This document shows, piece after piece, positions 18,066 to 25,542 of a stretch of DNA of 32,009 nt. The notes under the pieces are model-generated. The model saw nothing but the letters and a program-made list of their open reading frames with translations, did no database searches and was not told the DNA's origin. This DNA comes from an uncultured Scytonema sp. (lineage in GTDB: Bacteria > Cyanobacteriota > Cyanobacteriia > Cyanobacteriales > Nostocaceae): the NCBI GenBank assembly GCA_937873135.1, contig CALMVQ010000317.1, forward strand, positions 1 to 32,009. The letters run 5' to 3'. Position numbers and translations under genes: made by a program. How positions within the stretch are numbered: the stretch's first letter is position 1; each line of letters opens with the position of its first letter.

Positions 18066-18339
18066 CCTCATCTTCGGTAAAAGGATTATTGCGATCACTT
18101 CGTGCTGGGAGATCGAAGGTATAGTTTTCTTCAGTACATAACTGCTGAAGTTCTTTAAAAACTTGAGCTAGAGATCTTTTCGCAGTTTCTTGCCGCCAGT
18201 TTAAAAATTCTTTAAAAAGCTCAGGGTCTACAATTGCAGCTACGAATTCCTCTTGAGTATAAATTAGCTGAGGTTCTTGACTAGTCGCATTAATTATTGA
18301 AAGTAGCTGTTTTTTGGCTTCTTCAAGTGTCCATTTCAT
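18049..18339 (-). CDS. Antitoxin of the PIN-toxin pair (Phd/YefM-like)
   Basis: This 96-residue protein starts MKWTLEEAKKQLLSIINATS. The N terminus, a short helix followed by QEPQLIYTQEEFVAAIVDPELFKEFL, resembles the Phd/YefM antitoxin fold in which a DNA-binding N-terminal domain precedes an acidic toxin-binding tail. The tail ends DEDESSL and overlaps the toxin start. GGAGA lies 8 bases upstream of the ATG at 18339; an in-frame TTG at 18354 is a weaker alternative. It should neutralise the PIN toxin and repress the operon. Confidence 0.8.
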   Translation of the reverse strand: MKWTLEEAKKQLLSIINATSQEPQLIYTQEEFVAAIVDPELFKEFLNWRQETAKRSLAQVFKELQQLCTEENYTFDLPARSDRNNPFTEDEDESSL

Positions 18340-18475
18340 TGTAAAAATCTCCAAGTGTTGGAAGCATTGAATATAAAGACTGTTCTCAAGTTAGCTTATT
18401 TTCCCAAGCGATCGCATTCCACATTCCTGTGACTGATTTAACTGACTTGGCTTCAGTGATGTTACGTCGTTGATA

Positions 18476-19765
18476 TCAAAATCTCTCTAAAACTGTATTT
18501 TCTGAACTAATTTCCAATACACTCTCAGTTGATGCGGATTGAGCAGTGACTTGAGAAAACAGCGCTTCATACTGGGCGATCGCACTCTCAAAAGAATAGC
18601 GTTCGACGGCATACTTTCTTCCCACATTCCCTAACTTTGCGGCGTAAGTGGGATTGTTATACAACTCCAGTATTGCTACAGCTAACTCGGATGGTGACTC
18701 AGGTGGGACAACAATACCGCCACCACTTTTTTTAATTGCACTTGCCGCAGTTCCAGTAGCAGGAACACTTCCTAATATTGGACGACCACTGGCTAACAAC
18801 AGGGGGATTTTAGAAGGCATATTGAAGTTTACTACATTGCGCTTTTGGACTACCAAACCTACATCTGCTGCCGCTAACAGTGAGGGGAGTTCGGAACGCG
18901 GCTGCAATGGTACAAGTAAAACGTTTGTTGCTCCACACGCAATACAATCTAAGCGCAAACTCTCTAATGCTTTTGTTTCCCCTGCGATCGCAAACACGAT
19001 TTCTGGAATATGACTTAATTTTGCTGCGGCTTTGATGACTGTTTCTAAACCTTGGGTGAGAGCGATGTTCCCGGAGTATAGTACGACAAATTTCCCTTCT
19101 AATTGATAGGCTGAACGAAAGTTATTGTTCTCACGAGGCTGGGGGCTGATAAAATTTACATCTACCCAATTGGGAATACAAACCATTTTTTCGGCTGGCA
19201 CTCCTTTTTGTATTAAGTTTTTTACAAATCCATCCGCAATTACACTGATGCTCTTTGCACTACGGTAGGCAAACTTTTCTAAGGCTTCAAAAGCACGAAT
19301 AATAAATTGATTTTTAATTAGCCCCACGCTCACGGCGGCTTCTGGAAGGATATCTTGGACGTTCAGCACCACCGGGCAGTTGTATAAGCGACCGAGGAGA
19401 GCTGCTGGGATGGATACCAGTAACGGTGGCACTGTGAGTAAAATCACATCCGGTCGTGGTCCGTTGAGAGCTTGTGGTAAGCTCGTGAACACGAAACTTA
19501 ACTCCAGTAGCAGCCGATCTATCAAGTTGGGTTTAGACTTGATCCGCAGATAGCTGCGCTGAACGGTGACGCCATTTTTTTGTTCTGTAACGTACCACTT
19601 GCCGCGATAAGAGTTGTAAATCTGGCGCTGAGGATAGTTGGGCATACCTGTAATTACCCGTACTTCATGACCTCGTGCCACCAGTCCTTCTGCCATTTCA
19701 GTTATTAATGGAGCGATTCCAATTGGTTCTGGATCGTAATTATAGGAATAAATCAGAATACGCAT
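18476..19765 (-). CDS. WcaI-type family 4 glycosyltransferase
   Basis: This 429-residue GT-B glycosyltransferase begins MRILIYSYNYDPEPIGIAPL, the hallmark of the WcaI group (colanic-acid-like exopolysaccharide synthesis). The acceptor half carries PDVILLTVPPLL and NVQDILPEAAVSVG. The donor half carries VVLYSGNIALTQGLETVI, the AIAGETKALE strand, VPLQPRSELPSLLAAADVGLV and NMPSKIPLLLASGRP, the nucleotide-sugar site. The last 25 residues are variable. It probably acts in exopolysaccharide or sheath production at the cytoplasmic face of the membrane; donor and acceptor are unknown. No other polysaccharide genes flank it. It is divergent from the sugar dehydrogenase. Confidence 0.9.
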   Translation of the reverse strand: MRILIYSYNYDPEPIGIAPLITEMAEGLVARGHEVRVITGMPNYPQRQIYNSYRGKWYVTEQKNGVTVQRSYLRIKSKPNLIDRLLLELSFVFTSLPQALNGPRPDVILLTVPPLLVSIPAALLGRLYNCPVVLNVQDILPEAAVSVGLIKNQFIIRAFEALEKFAYRSAKSISVIADGFVKNLIQKGVPAEKMVCIPNWVDVNFISPQPRENNNFRSAYQLEGKFVVLYSGNIALTQGLETVIKAAAKLSHIPEIVFAIAGETKALESLRLDCIACGATNVLLVPLQPRSELPSLLAAADVGLVVQKRNVVNFNMPSKIPLLLASGRPILGSVPATGTAASAIKKSGGGIVVPPESPSELAVAILELYNNPTYAAKLGNVGRKYAVERYSFESAIAQYEALFSQVTAQSASTESVLEISSENTVLERF

Positions 19766-20183
19766 TATCTATTTGTTCTTTTCCTGATTAAATCACCTTG
19801 AGAGTATTAGCTTTCTGTTTTTCCATGCTTTTACTTAGTAATAAAAACACTTTATACGTGAGCGTTCTAACAAGGTATGTTTCCCTAAAAGGTAGTGCAT
19901 TCACTATATATTGTGGTGTATAGATATCAAAACTGTGTTTCAGTCAAATGAAGTTACAGTAAAGATTTGTATATATATCGTTGAAATTGGTAGTTGTCTG
20001 ACTACGCAAAAACAAGCTCTCATCATAGCGTTCCTAACGAGAAACCCGGTTTCTGGTATCATGAATGTTCTCAAAACTCCGACCTCAGATTGCTGTAGCA
20101 GAAATTGGACTTTAGATCGACGGCGATTTTTGCTGTTCAAGTATAGATTTGAAACACAATGTCCAATCATTTTACTCTTTGTT
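19766..20183. other. 418-base divergent intergenic region
   Basis: It separates two divergent genes and should hold both promoters. The frame of the sugar dehydrogenase is open back to 19911, but that extension has no ribosome binding site and would bury the lipoprotein signal, so I treat it as non-coding. No repeats or RNA genes were recognised. Confidence 0.5.
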
Positions 20184-21518
20184 ATGAAACCCTATGCGCG
20201 GTTCATGCTGTTTTTGATCATACTTACCACAGCAGTAGCTTGTAATCAAACTCGCGCTTCCATAGAACAACCTTTACCTCAAGCTTCTATTCAACTGGTA
20301 CAAAATCCGGCACAGTCGAAAAATATTGTCCGTACTGAACCACTTTCACCCACACCTATCCGTATCAATCTCAGTAATTTACCAAAACCCTTCGCCTCTG
20401 ACAGTGCCTCAAAATCACCTCAAGTCGTGGCAGTACCAGCCAACCCAACACTGCACGTGCCTTCTGGCTTTGTCGTCAACGTCTATGCCGACGGAATGGA
20501 AGCTCCTCGCTGGTTAGCATTGACACCGAACGGGGATGTGTTAGTGACAGAAACTAAGCAAAACCGTATTCGCCTACTCCGTGACACTAATGCTGATGGC
20601 GTGGCTGATGTCAAAAAGACATTTGCGAGTGCAGCAAATGGGTTGGATATTCCCTTTGGGATGGCTTTTTCAGGTAATTCCTTCTTTTTGGGCAACACTG
20701 ATGCCGTTATCCGCTTTCCTTATACAAAAGGTCAACAGCAACTCACTGGTACCGGACAAAAAATTACCGATCTTCCTGGTGGCGGCTATCATCAACACTG
20801 GACACGCAATGTCGTTGTCTCACCGGATAGCAAAAAGCTCTACGTTTCCATTGGTTCCCAAGCAAACGTTGATGAAGAACCGCTACCACGAGCTTCTGTA
20901 CAAGTGATGAATCAGGATGGTTCTCAGAGAGAGACTTTTGCATCCGGCTTGCGTAACCCAGTCGGTTTAGATTTTTACCCACAGACTCAGGAACTTTACG
21001 CAACTGTCAATGAACGAGACGAGCTAGGCGACGATCTTGTACCAGACTACTTCACACGCCTTCGTCAAGGGGAGTTTTATGGTTGGCCTTATGCTTACCT
21101 AGCACCGAACAATCTTGATCCGCGTGAACAGACGAATGGCAAAAGTAAACGTCCTGATTTAGCATCTCGTACCCGTACACCCGACGTACTATTTCAAGCA
21201 CATTCAGCCGCATTGGGATTGGGATTTTATCACGGTCAAACGTTTCCTGAAAAATATCGGAACGGTGCTTTTGTTGCCTTTCGTGGCTCTTGGAACCGCG
21301 ATCACGGCACTGGCTATAAAATTGTTTTTGTTCCTTTTGATACTAAAGGGCAACCGCAAGGATACTATGAAGACTTCCTGACTGGATTCGTGTTAGATCC
21401 GACTGTACCAACCACTTGGGCACGTCCTGTTGGCTTGCTCGTCTTACCCGATGGCAGTCTTTTATTTACCGATGAAGCTAATAACCGAATTTATCGAATT
21501 CAGTATAGTCGGAGTTAG
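20184..21518 (+). CDS. PQQ-type sugar (sorbosone) dehydrogenase, lipoprotein
   Basis: This 444-residue six-bladed beta-propeller belongs to the soluble glucose/sorbosone dehydrogenase family. The start at 20184 gives a basic N terminus, a hydrophobic helix (FMLFLIILTTAVA) and a cysteine at position 20 in a lipobox-like AVAC, so it is probably an anchored lipoprotein, followed by a Ser/Pro-rich linker to about residue 90. Family marks are GFVVNVYADGMEAPRWLA, GLDIPFGMAF, GYHQHWTRNV with the catalytic-type histidine, YVSIGSQANVDEE, GLRNPVGLDF and the ERDELGDDLVPDYF metal/cofactor loop. Whether it binds PQQ in an organism that may not make it is unknown. It is convergent with the HEAT-repeat gene (43-base gap). 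Confidence 0.85.
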   Translation: MKPYARFMLFLIILTTAVACNQTRASIEQPLPQASIQLVQNPAQSKNIVRTEPLSPTPIRINLSNLPKPFASDSASKSPQVVAVPANPTLHVPSGFVVNVYADGMEAPRWLALTPNGDVLVTETKQNRIRLLRDTNADGVADVKKTFASAANGLDIPFGMAFSGNSFFLGNTDAVIRFPYTKGQQQLTGTGQKITDLPGGGYHQHWTRNVVVSPDSKKLYVSIGSQANVDEEPLPRASVQVMNQDGSQRETFASGLRNPVGLDFYPQTQELYATVNERDELGDDLVPDYFTRLRQGEFYGWPYAYLAPNNLDPREQTNGKSKRPDLASRTRTPDVLFQAHSAALGLGFYHGQTFPEKYRNGAFVAFRGSWNRDHGTGYKIVFVPFDTKGQPQGYYEDFLTGFVLDPTVPTTWARPVGLLVLPDGSLLFTDEANNRIYRIQYSRS

Positions 21519-21561
21519 TCGTTATTGGTAATTTTTGACAACTAATCACTAACAACCTTCA

Positions 21562-22320
21562 TCAAAACCACCCCTCTTTTTCCAGGGTTTCAATCAACTG
21601 AAGTCCCCGAGGATCTCCCACTCGTAAAATTGCAGCTTTTGCGTCTTCCCGTACCCCTAAGTCTTTATCTTCGGCAAAAGCTTGAATCAAAGCATCTAGG
21701 GCGGTGGCATAAACGACGTTAGAGGGCAGTTCGCGGCACAATTGTCCAATTGCCCAAGCACAATTACTCCGCACTGCAGATACATCGTCTTTTACCAAGG
21801 CTTCAATTAAAGGTGGTATGGCTCCGACAACAGCTTCATAACCTAATTCTGCCATCCGTGCTAAGGCGCTTGCTGCCCATAAACGGACTGCGGAAATATC
21901 GGTTCTTAAAGCGTCTGCTAGAGGTGCCAAACATCGGCGATCGTGACAGTTTCCCAATGCCCAAACTATTCCTTTGCGTACATAGCCATTCCAATCTCGA
22001 TTCAATTGGTCAATTAATGGCTGCACGGCATCTGGGCTGGGATTGTGTCCGATACCATATGCCGCACTCACCCTTACCAATGGGCAAGTATCAGTTAACA
22101 ACTGAATCAAGTGGGGAGTTGCTCTGGCATCCTCAATATCGCAAAAAGCACGTGACGCCAGCATTCTCTGCTGCGGTTCGGCATGTTCCAATAAAGCTAG
22201 CATCGCCTCTGGATTGGGCTTTGGCTCCTCTGATTCAGCAGTGAGAGGCTCTAAGCGATCTAGAGGGCTTTCTAGTTCTACTTCGACATCAAGTAACATT
22301 AGCTCGTCTTCGTCATACAT
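21562..22320 (-). CDS. HEAT-repeat protein
   Basis: This 252-residue protein has an acidic N-terminal tail (residues 1-35) followed by about six HEAT-like helical repeats from residue 36 to the end. Recurring patterns are ARATPHLIQLLTD, VRVSAAYGIG, AVQPLIDQLN, VRKGIVWALG, AVRLWAASALARM, AVRSNCAWAIGQL and VREDAKAAIL. It is a protein-protein binding scaffold. Related cyanobacterial families include the phycobilin lyases CpcE/CpcF and NblB, but I see no feature that places it in one of these. The upstream region holds two small palindromes (22331-22347 and 22360-22370). Confidence 0.85.
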   Translation of the reverse strand: MYDEDELMLLDVEVELESPLDRLEPLTAESEEPKPNPEAMLALLEHAEPQQRMLASRAFCDIEDARATPHLIQLLTDTCPLVRVSAAYGIGHNPSPDAVQPLIDQLNRDWNGYVRKGIVWALGNCHDRRCLAPLADALRTDISAVRLWAASALARMAELGYEAVVGAIPPLIEALVKDDVSAVRSNCAWAIGQLCRELPSNVVYATALDALIQAFAEDKDLGVREDAKAAILRVGDPRGLQLIETLEKEGWF

Positions 22321-22414
22321 ATTTTATACCAATCCCTTATAGGGATTAACATATTAATACCGCTAAGCGGAATTTTAAATTTAAAACTTAAAAAGCTTGC
22401 ATTGCTCGCTTTCT

Positions 22415-22457
22415 AGCAATTCCAAATGGTTGCTTTATTTCCGCGCCCCATGTACTA
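22415..22457 (-). repeat. Partial copy of the CTAGTAC-ended element
   Basis: AGCAATTCCAAATGGTTGC, then TTTATTTCCGCGCCCCATG, then TACTA matches the reverse complement of 322-365 with few changes. Its left end past 22400 is degenerate and no CTAGTAC end is seen there. The copy ends GTACTAA, so the base beyond TA is not conserved, which supports TA as the outer boundary. Confidence 0.65.
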
Positions 22458-22490
22458 ACCCCCTGTGCCAAATTATAAGTATAAACCAGT

Positions 22491-22997
22491 TTATTTGTCG
22501 GTATGAAGAGATTTTACCATCCACAGGGACTGGGTTTGATAACCTTGATGATTGTAAAGATTTAATGCGGCAGTGTTGGACTCAAACACTTGCAACCCAA
22601 TCTGGCGATCGCCCCTGCAAGTTGCCCAATTTTCTACATATCGCATCAAAGCTGTACCAATACCCCGCCGTCGATGTTCTGGCACAACGTAAAGTAAAAA
22701 GATGTTCGCATGGCGATCGCCAAATACTTGATCTATAACGTTCCCTACCCAGAGACAGGCAATTGGGGGAGTGGGGAGTGGGAGAGTTGATATTGATGAT
22801 GTTGCTCCCCCCTCTTCCTCTACCCACCATAAGGGGGTTTCTGTGGATAAGTATTGCTCAACTGTATGTACCAGATGAGGTAAATCGTGCTTTTGTGAGA
22901 TTTGCTGGTAAGTTCGCTGCATAAATTTTACCAGCAACGCCCGATCTAAAGTCGAGCCACGGCGAATACAGTATCCCGGTAATAGTTGTTCAGCCAA
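22491..22997 (-). CDS. GNAT-family N-acetyltransferase
   Basis: This 168-residue protein has the acetyl-CoA binding loop RRRGIGTA (residues 109-116), preceded by the beta strand FLLYVVPE and followed by a helix and the LQVFESNTAALNLYNHQGYQ segment typical of GNAT motif B. The acceptor substrate cannot be told. Residues about 63-79 (GATSSISTLPLPTPP) come from a low-complexity GGGGAGTGGGGAGTGGG tract (22765-22785) that looks like repeat DNA inserted into a loop without breaking the frame. Confidence 0.88.
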   Translation of the reverse strand: MAEQLLPGYCIRRGSTLDRALLVKFMQRTYQQISQKHDLPHLVHTVEQYLSTETPLWWVEEEGGATSSISTLPLPTPPIACLWVGNVIDQVFGDRHANIFLLYVVPEHRRRGIGTALMRYVENWATCRGDRQIGLQVFESNTAALNLYNHQGYQTQSLWMVKSLHTDK

Positions 22998-23057
22998 TTT
23001 GGAAATTATTGAATAAGGAGAATTGTTGTTTGACGAAAATCCATAAATTCTAATACA

Positions 23058-23169
23058 CTAGTACAACAAGGCAAAAGTCACTCATTCAAAAGTCAAAAGA
23101 AAGAACACTTATTTTATAAGCTTTTTACCTATTTCAGATGGGTGGGTTATTTCCGCCGCTCTGTACTAG
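23058..23169 (-). repeat. MITE-like dispersed element with CTAGTAC inverted ends
   Basis: The segment begins CTAGTACAACAAGGC and ends CCGCTCTGTACTAG, with CTAGTAC/GTACTAG as inverted ends, 112 bp in all. The right 52 bases equal window positions 1-52. The middle includes CAAAAGTCA repeats. It lies between the GNAT start and the 53-residue gene and carries no coding frame. Confidence 0.75.
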
Positions 23170-23189
23170 GAAGTTAATTCAAATTTATG

Positions 23190-23351
23190 TTAACAATTAA
23201 CATTCCTACCGTCAAAATTGAAAGTTGCTTCGATAGGTGCGGGTGCTGACATATCAGAAGGTAAAAATATCCTGGCACTGACGGCTACAAGGGCAATTAA
23301 AAAGATAATTACTACTAACAAAGGGGCGATGTACTGACGAAATATTGCCAT
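23190..23351 (-). CDS. 53-residue single-span membrane peptide
   Basis: This short frame starts MAIFRQYIAPLLVV. It continues through one strongly hydrophobic span (about residues 8-30) and a polar tail SDMSAPAPIEATF, ending RNVNC. The composition (a short positively charged start, one helix, a Pro/Ala tail) is that of a real small membrane protein, and codon use looks normal. I do not recognise the family. No clear ribosome binding site precedes the ATG at 23351. It lies downstream of the 133-residue membrane protein on the same strand, with a hairpin repeat between them. Confidence 0.55.
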   Translation of the reverse strand: MAIFRQYIAPLLVVIIFLIALVAVSARIFLPSDMSAPAPIEATFNFDGRNVNC

Positions 23352-23439
23352 TTTTAGATTGTAAGTTTAGGAGGAGTGTAATTGGGAAAAAGCATGTATA
23401 TTTGTAAAGCTTTCTCAGTTTATTCTAACCCTAAATTGA

Positions 23440-23478
23440 GATCCCCGACTTCTTTGAGAAGTCGGGGATCTGTGTCTT
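23440..23478. repeat. Hairpin repeat GATCCCCGACTTC/GAAGTCGGGGATC
   Basis: GATCCCCGACTTC (23440-23452) pairs perfectly with GAAGTCGGGGATC (23458-23470) around TTTGA and is followed by TGTGTCTT. It is the well-preserved copy of the hairpin at 140-170. It lies 33 bases past the stop of the 133-residue gene and may serve as its terminator. Confidence 0.75.
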
Positions 23479-23510
23479 TTGGGATTGCTTCGGTGCTGAT
23501 AGTTCAGAAA

Positions 23511-23912
23511 TTACCAGCGATCGCTCTCTACATCAGCAATCACTCTTTCCCAATACCAATTCTCTGGCATCCCAGGAGTCTCGTGCTTTGCCTGCTTGAT
23601 TAAGCGTTCAACAGCGCCCGTATCACCATCCAAAATAGCAATAAGCCTGTTTTGGAGACGGATATCAGCGACAGACTCTTCTGCTCGAACTGAAGTGCCT
23701 CCCTGTAATGATACAGACTGCTGTTTCCTAAACTCCCAAAATAAAACATAGTAAAGTGTACCAAAAATCACAATCAGACTAATCGTTCCTAGAAAAGTTA
23801 GGAAGTTAGGGATGAGATAGCCAAGAACTAACTGGGAGAGAACATAGCCAAGTAAAACCCCAGTGATCAAAAGAATAACTGTTGCTATAGAAATGATTAC
23901 TTTTTGCCCCAT
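23511..23912 (-). CDS. Small two-span membrane protein in the ampG operon
   Basis: This 133-residue protein has two membrane spans (about residues 5-27 and 35-60) followed by a soluble tail with VADIRLQNRLIAILDGD, RLIKQAK and a Trp-rich end (ENWYWERVIADVESDRW). I recognise it only as a type conserved in cyanobacteria, with no assigned function. It starts 5 bases after the ampG-like stop on the same strand, so the two form an operon. The soluble tail carries the conserved-looking residues and may bind a partner. Confidence 0.75.
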   Translation of the reverse strand: MGQKVIISIATVILLITGVLLGYVLSQLVLGYLIPNFLTFLGTISLIVIFGTLYYVLFWEFRKQQSVSLQGGTSVRAEESVADIRLQNRLIAILDGDTGAVERLIKQAKHETPGMPENWYWERVIADVESDRW

Positions 23913-23917
23913 AAATC

Positions 23918-25195
23918 CTATTCCTCATCATCAAGTCCTGGTCTTGGAATTCCTGCTGGTTGGGGGTTCCAAGGAGCAAACATTGGCAAAAGCAGCAATC
24001 CAGGTAAAGCGGCAATTGCCGTTAGGAGAAAGAACCAAGACCAACCAGTGGCTTCTGCCCATGTACCTGCGGGTGCGGTGAGAATATCTCGACTAAAAGC
24101 TTGCAAACTCGACAGTAAGGCGAACTGAGTCGCGGAAAAGCCTTGACTGCAAAGACTCATCAAAAACACGACAAAAGCAATTGATTCTAAGCCATAACAT
24201 AAATTTTCAATATTAATGGCTAATAGCATCAAAGGGAAATTTTTCCCTACCACTGCCAAAGCGAAGTACGATAAGTTGCCGACAGCTTGAAGTATGGCAA
24301 ATATCCAAAGAGAGCGATTAATGCCGATTTTGGCTATCACTGCTCCTCCTACCAATGAACCAACAATCACGGCAAAAATTCCCAATGCGTTTGGGAATGC
24401 CAAGTCTTGTTCGGTGAAATGCAGCCCCTTCGCTAATAGAAATGGGATAGAAACATTCTTCAGCAAGGAATCTCCCAACTTGTAAATCACGATAAACAGC
24501 AGGATAAGAATCGCTTGCACGGAACCATGACGTTGAAAAAAATCAATAAAGGGTAATGTTACGGCACCATATAAAGTTTGAGGAGGGCGATCGCGCAGAG
24601 GTGGCTCTGGTGCCAATATAGTACTGACTACACCGACTAACATCAGCAACGACATGAACAAGTAAACACCTTGCCAAGGCATTATGCTTGCTAGAAACAG
24701 GGCTAAAGAAAAGGTTGTCAGAATGGCTATACGATAACCTATCAGGTAAACGGACGTCCCTGGACCTCTTTCTCGTTCTTCTAATACATCGGTGCGGTAG
24801 GCATCAACTACAATGTCTTGACTAGCGCTTAAAAAAGTAACTATAAAAGCAATTACCGCTAAGACTTGCACCCCCTGAGATGGTCTTTGTGAAGCCATCA
24901 ACGCGATCATGAGCAATAGTGCGACTTGTGTGATCACCAACCAGCCACGACGACGACCTAAAAACGGCGGGACATATCGATCTACTACAGGAGACCAGAG
25001 AAATTTTAAGGAGTACGGTAACTTTACCAGACTAAAAAGACCAATGGCACCTAGGCTAATTCCTTCTTTAGTCAACCAAGCTTGTAATGTCTGACCGGTC
25101 AGATACAACGGCAAACCGGATGAAAACCCTAGAAATAACAAAGCTATTGTCTTGCGGCTACTAAAGATCTTTAGCAGCGATGAATTGTCTTTCAC
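23918..25195 (-). CDS. AmpG-family MFS transporter (muropeptide permease-like)
   Basis: This 425-residue major facilitator protein has about 12 membrane spans. The opening LLFLGFSSGLPLYLTGQTLQ, the LVKLPYSLKFLWSPVVDRY segment and ASQDIVVDAYRTDVL, with charged residues inside membrane spans, are AmpG/acetyl-CoA transporter family hallmarks. AmpG imports N-acetylglucosaminyl-anhydromuramyl peptides for cell-wall recycling. Whether the cyanobacterial protein has the same substrate is inference. It is the first gene of a two-gene unit with the 133-residue membrane protein. Confidence 0.85.
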   Translation of the reverse strand: MKDNSSLLKIFSSRKTIALLFLGFSSGLPLYLTGQTLQAWLTKEGISLGAIGLFSLVKLPYSLKFLWSPVVDRYVPPFLGRRRGWLVITQVALLLMIALMASQRPSQGVQVLAVIAFIVTFLSASQDIVVDAYRTDVLEERERGPGTSVYLIGYRIAILTTFSLALFLASIMPWQGVYLFMSLLMLVGVVSTILAPEPPLRDRPPQTLYGAVTLPFIDFFQRHGSVQAILILLFIVIYKLGDSLLKNVSIPFLLAKGLHFTEQDLAFPNALGIFAVIVGSLVGGAVIAKIGINRSLWIFAILQAVGNLSYFALAVVGKNFPLMLLAINIENLCYGLESIAFVVFLMSLCSQGFSATQFALLSSLQAFSRDILTAPAGTWAEATGWSWFFLLTAIAALPGLLLLPMFAPWNPQPAGIPRPGLDDEE

Positions 25196-25542
25196 GGTGT
25201 TTTAACGTTCCTCCTCTAGTCAATTTCAGTGAAAGCGGTTCTTATACAGATAGTCCATAATCTACTGAATTTAAAGTCTTATACATAAGTAGTATGAGAG
25301 CGATCAGCTAAAAGCTGACACCGCACTTTTGTCTGATAACCCAAGTTGCTAGAAGCGACATATGTGGTAAGTGGGAAAAAGGGCATTGGGAAAGAAATCA
25401 TTATCTTCCCATGACCAGCACGCATCTATAATTAGGGATTGAAATATCTTGCCACAGATGGTATGCAATTTCATGCCAAGACGCCAAGTTGCGTAGATCC
25501 ATTGAGCTTTTTTCGCTTTCCTTCATGAGTAGTGGCACTTAG
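25196..25542. other. 347-base gap, no gene recognised
   Basis: No convincing frame is found. A small inverted repeat TCAGCTAAAAGCTGA lies near 25296. This marks the left border of the accessory right end of the window. Confidence 0.5.

Noticed and set aside
19911-20183. 91-residue extension of the sugar dehydrogenase
   Set aside because: It has no ribosome binding site, and the lipoprotein signal peptide starts exactly at the ATG at 20184.
23382-23603. Plus-strand frame with an AGGAGGAG sequence about 10 bases before a TTG
   Set aside because: The frame runs through the ATCCCCGAC hairpin repeat and then antisense to the 133-residue gene; the Shine-Dalgarno match is probably chance.
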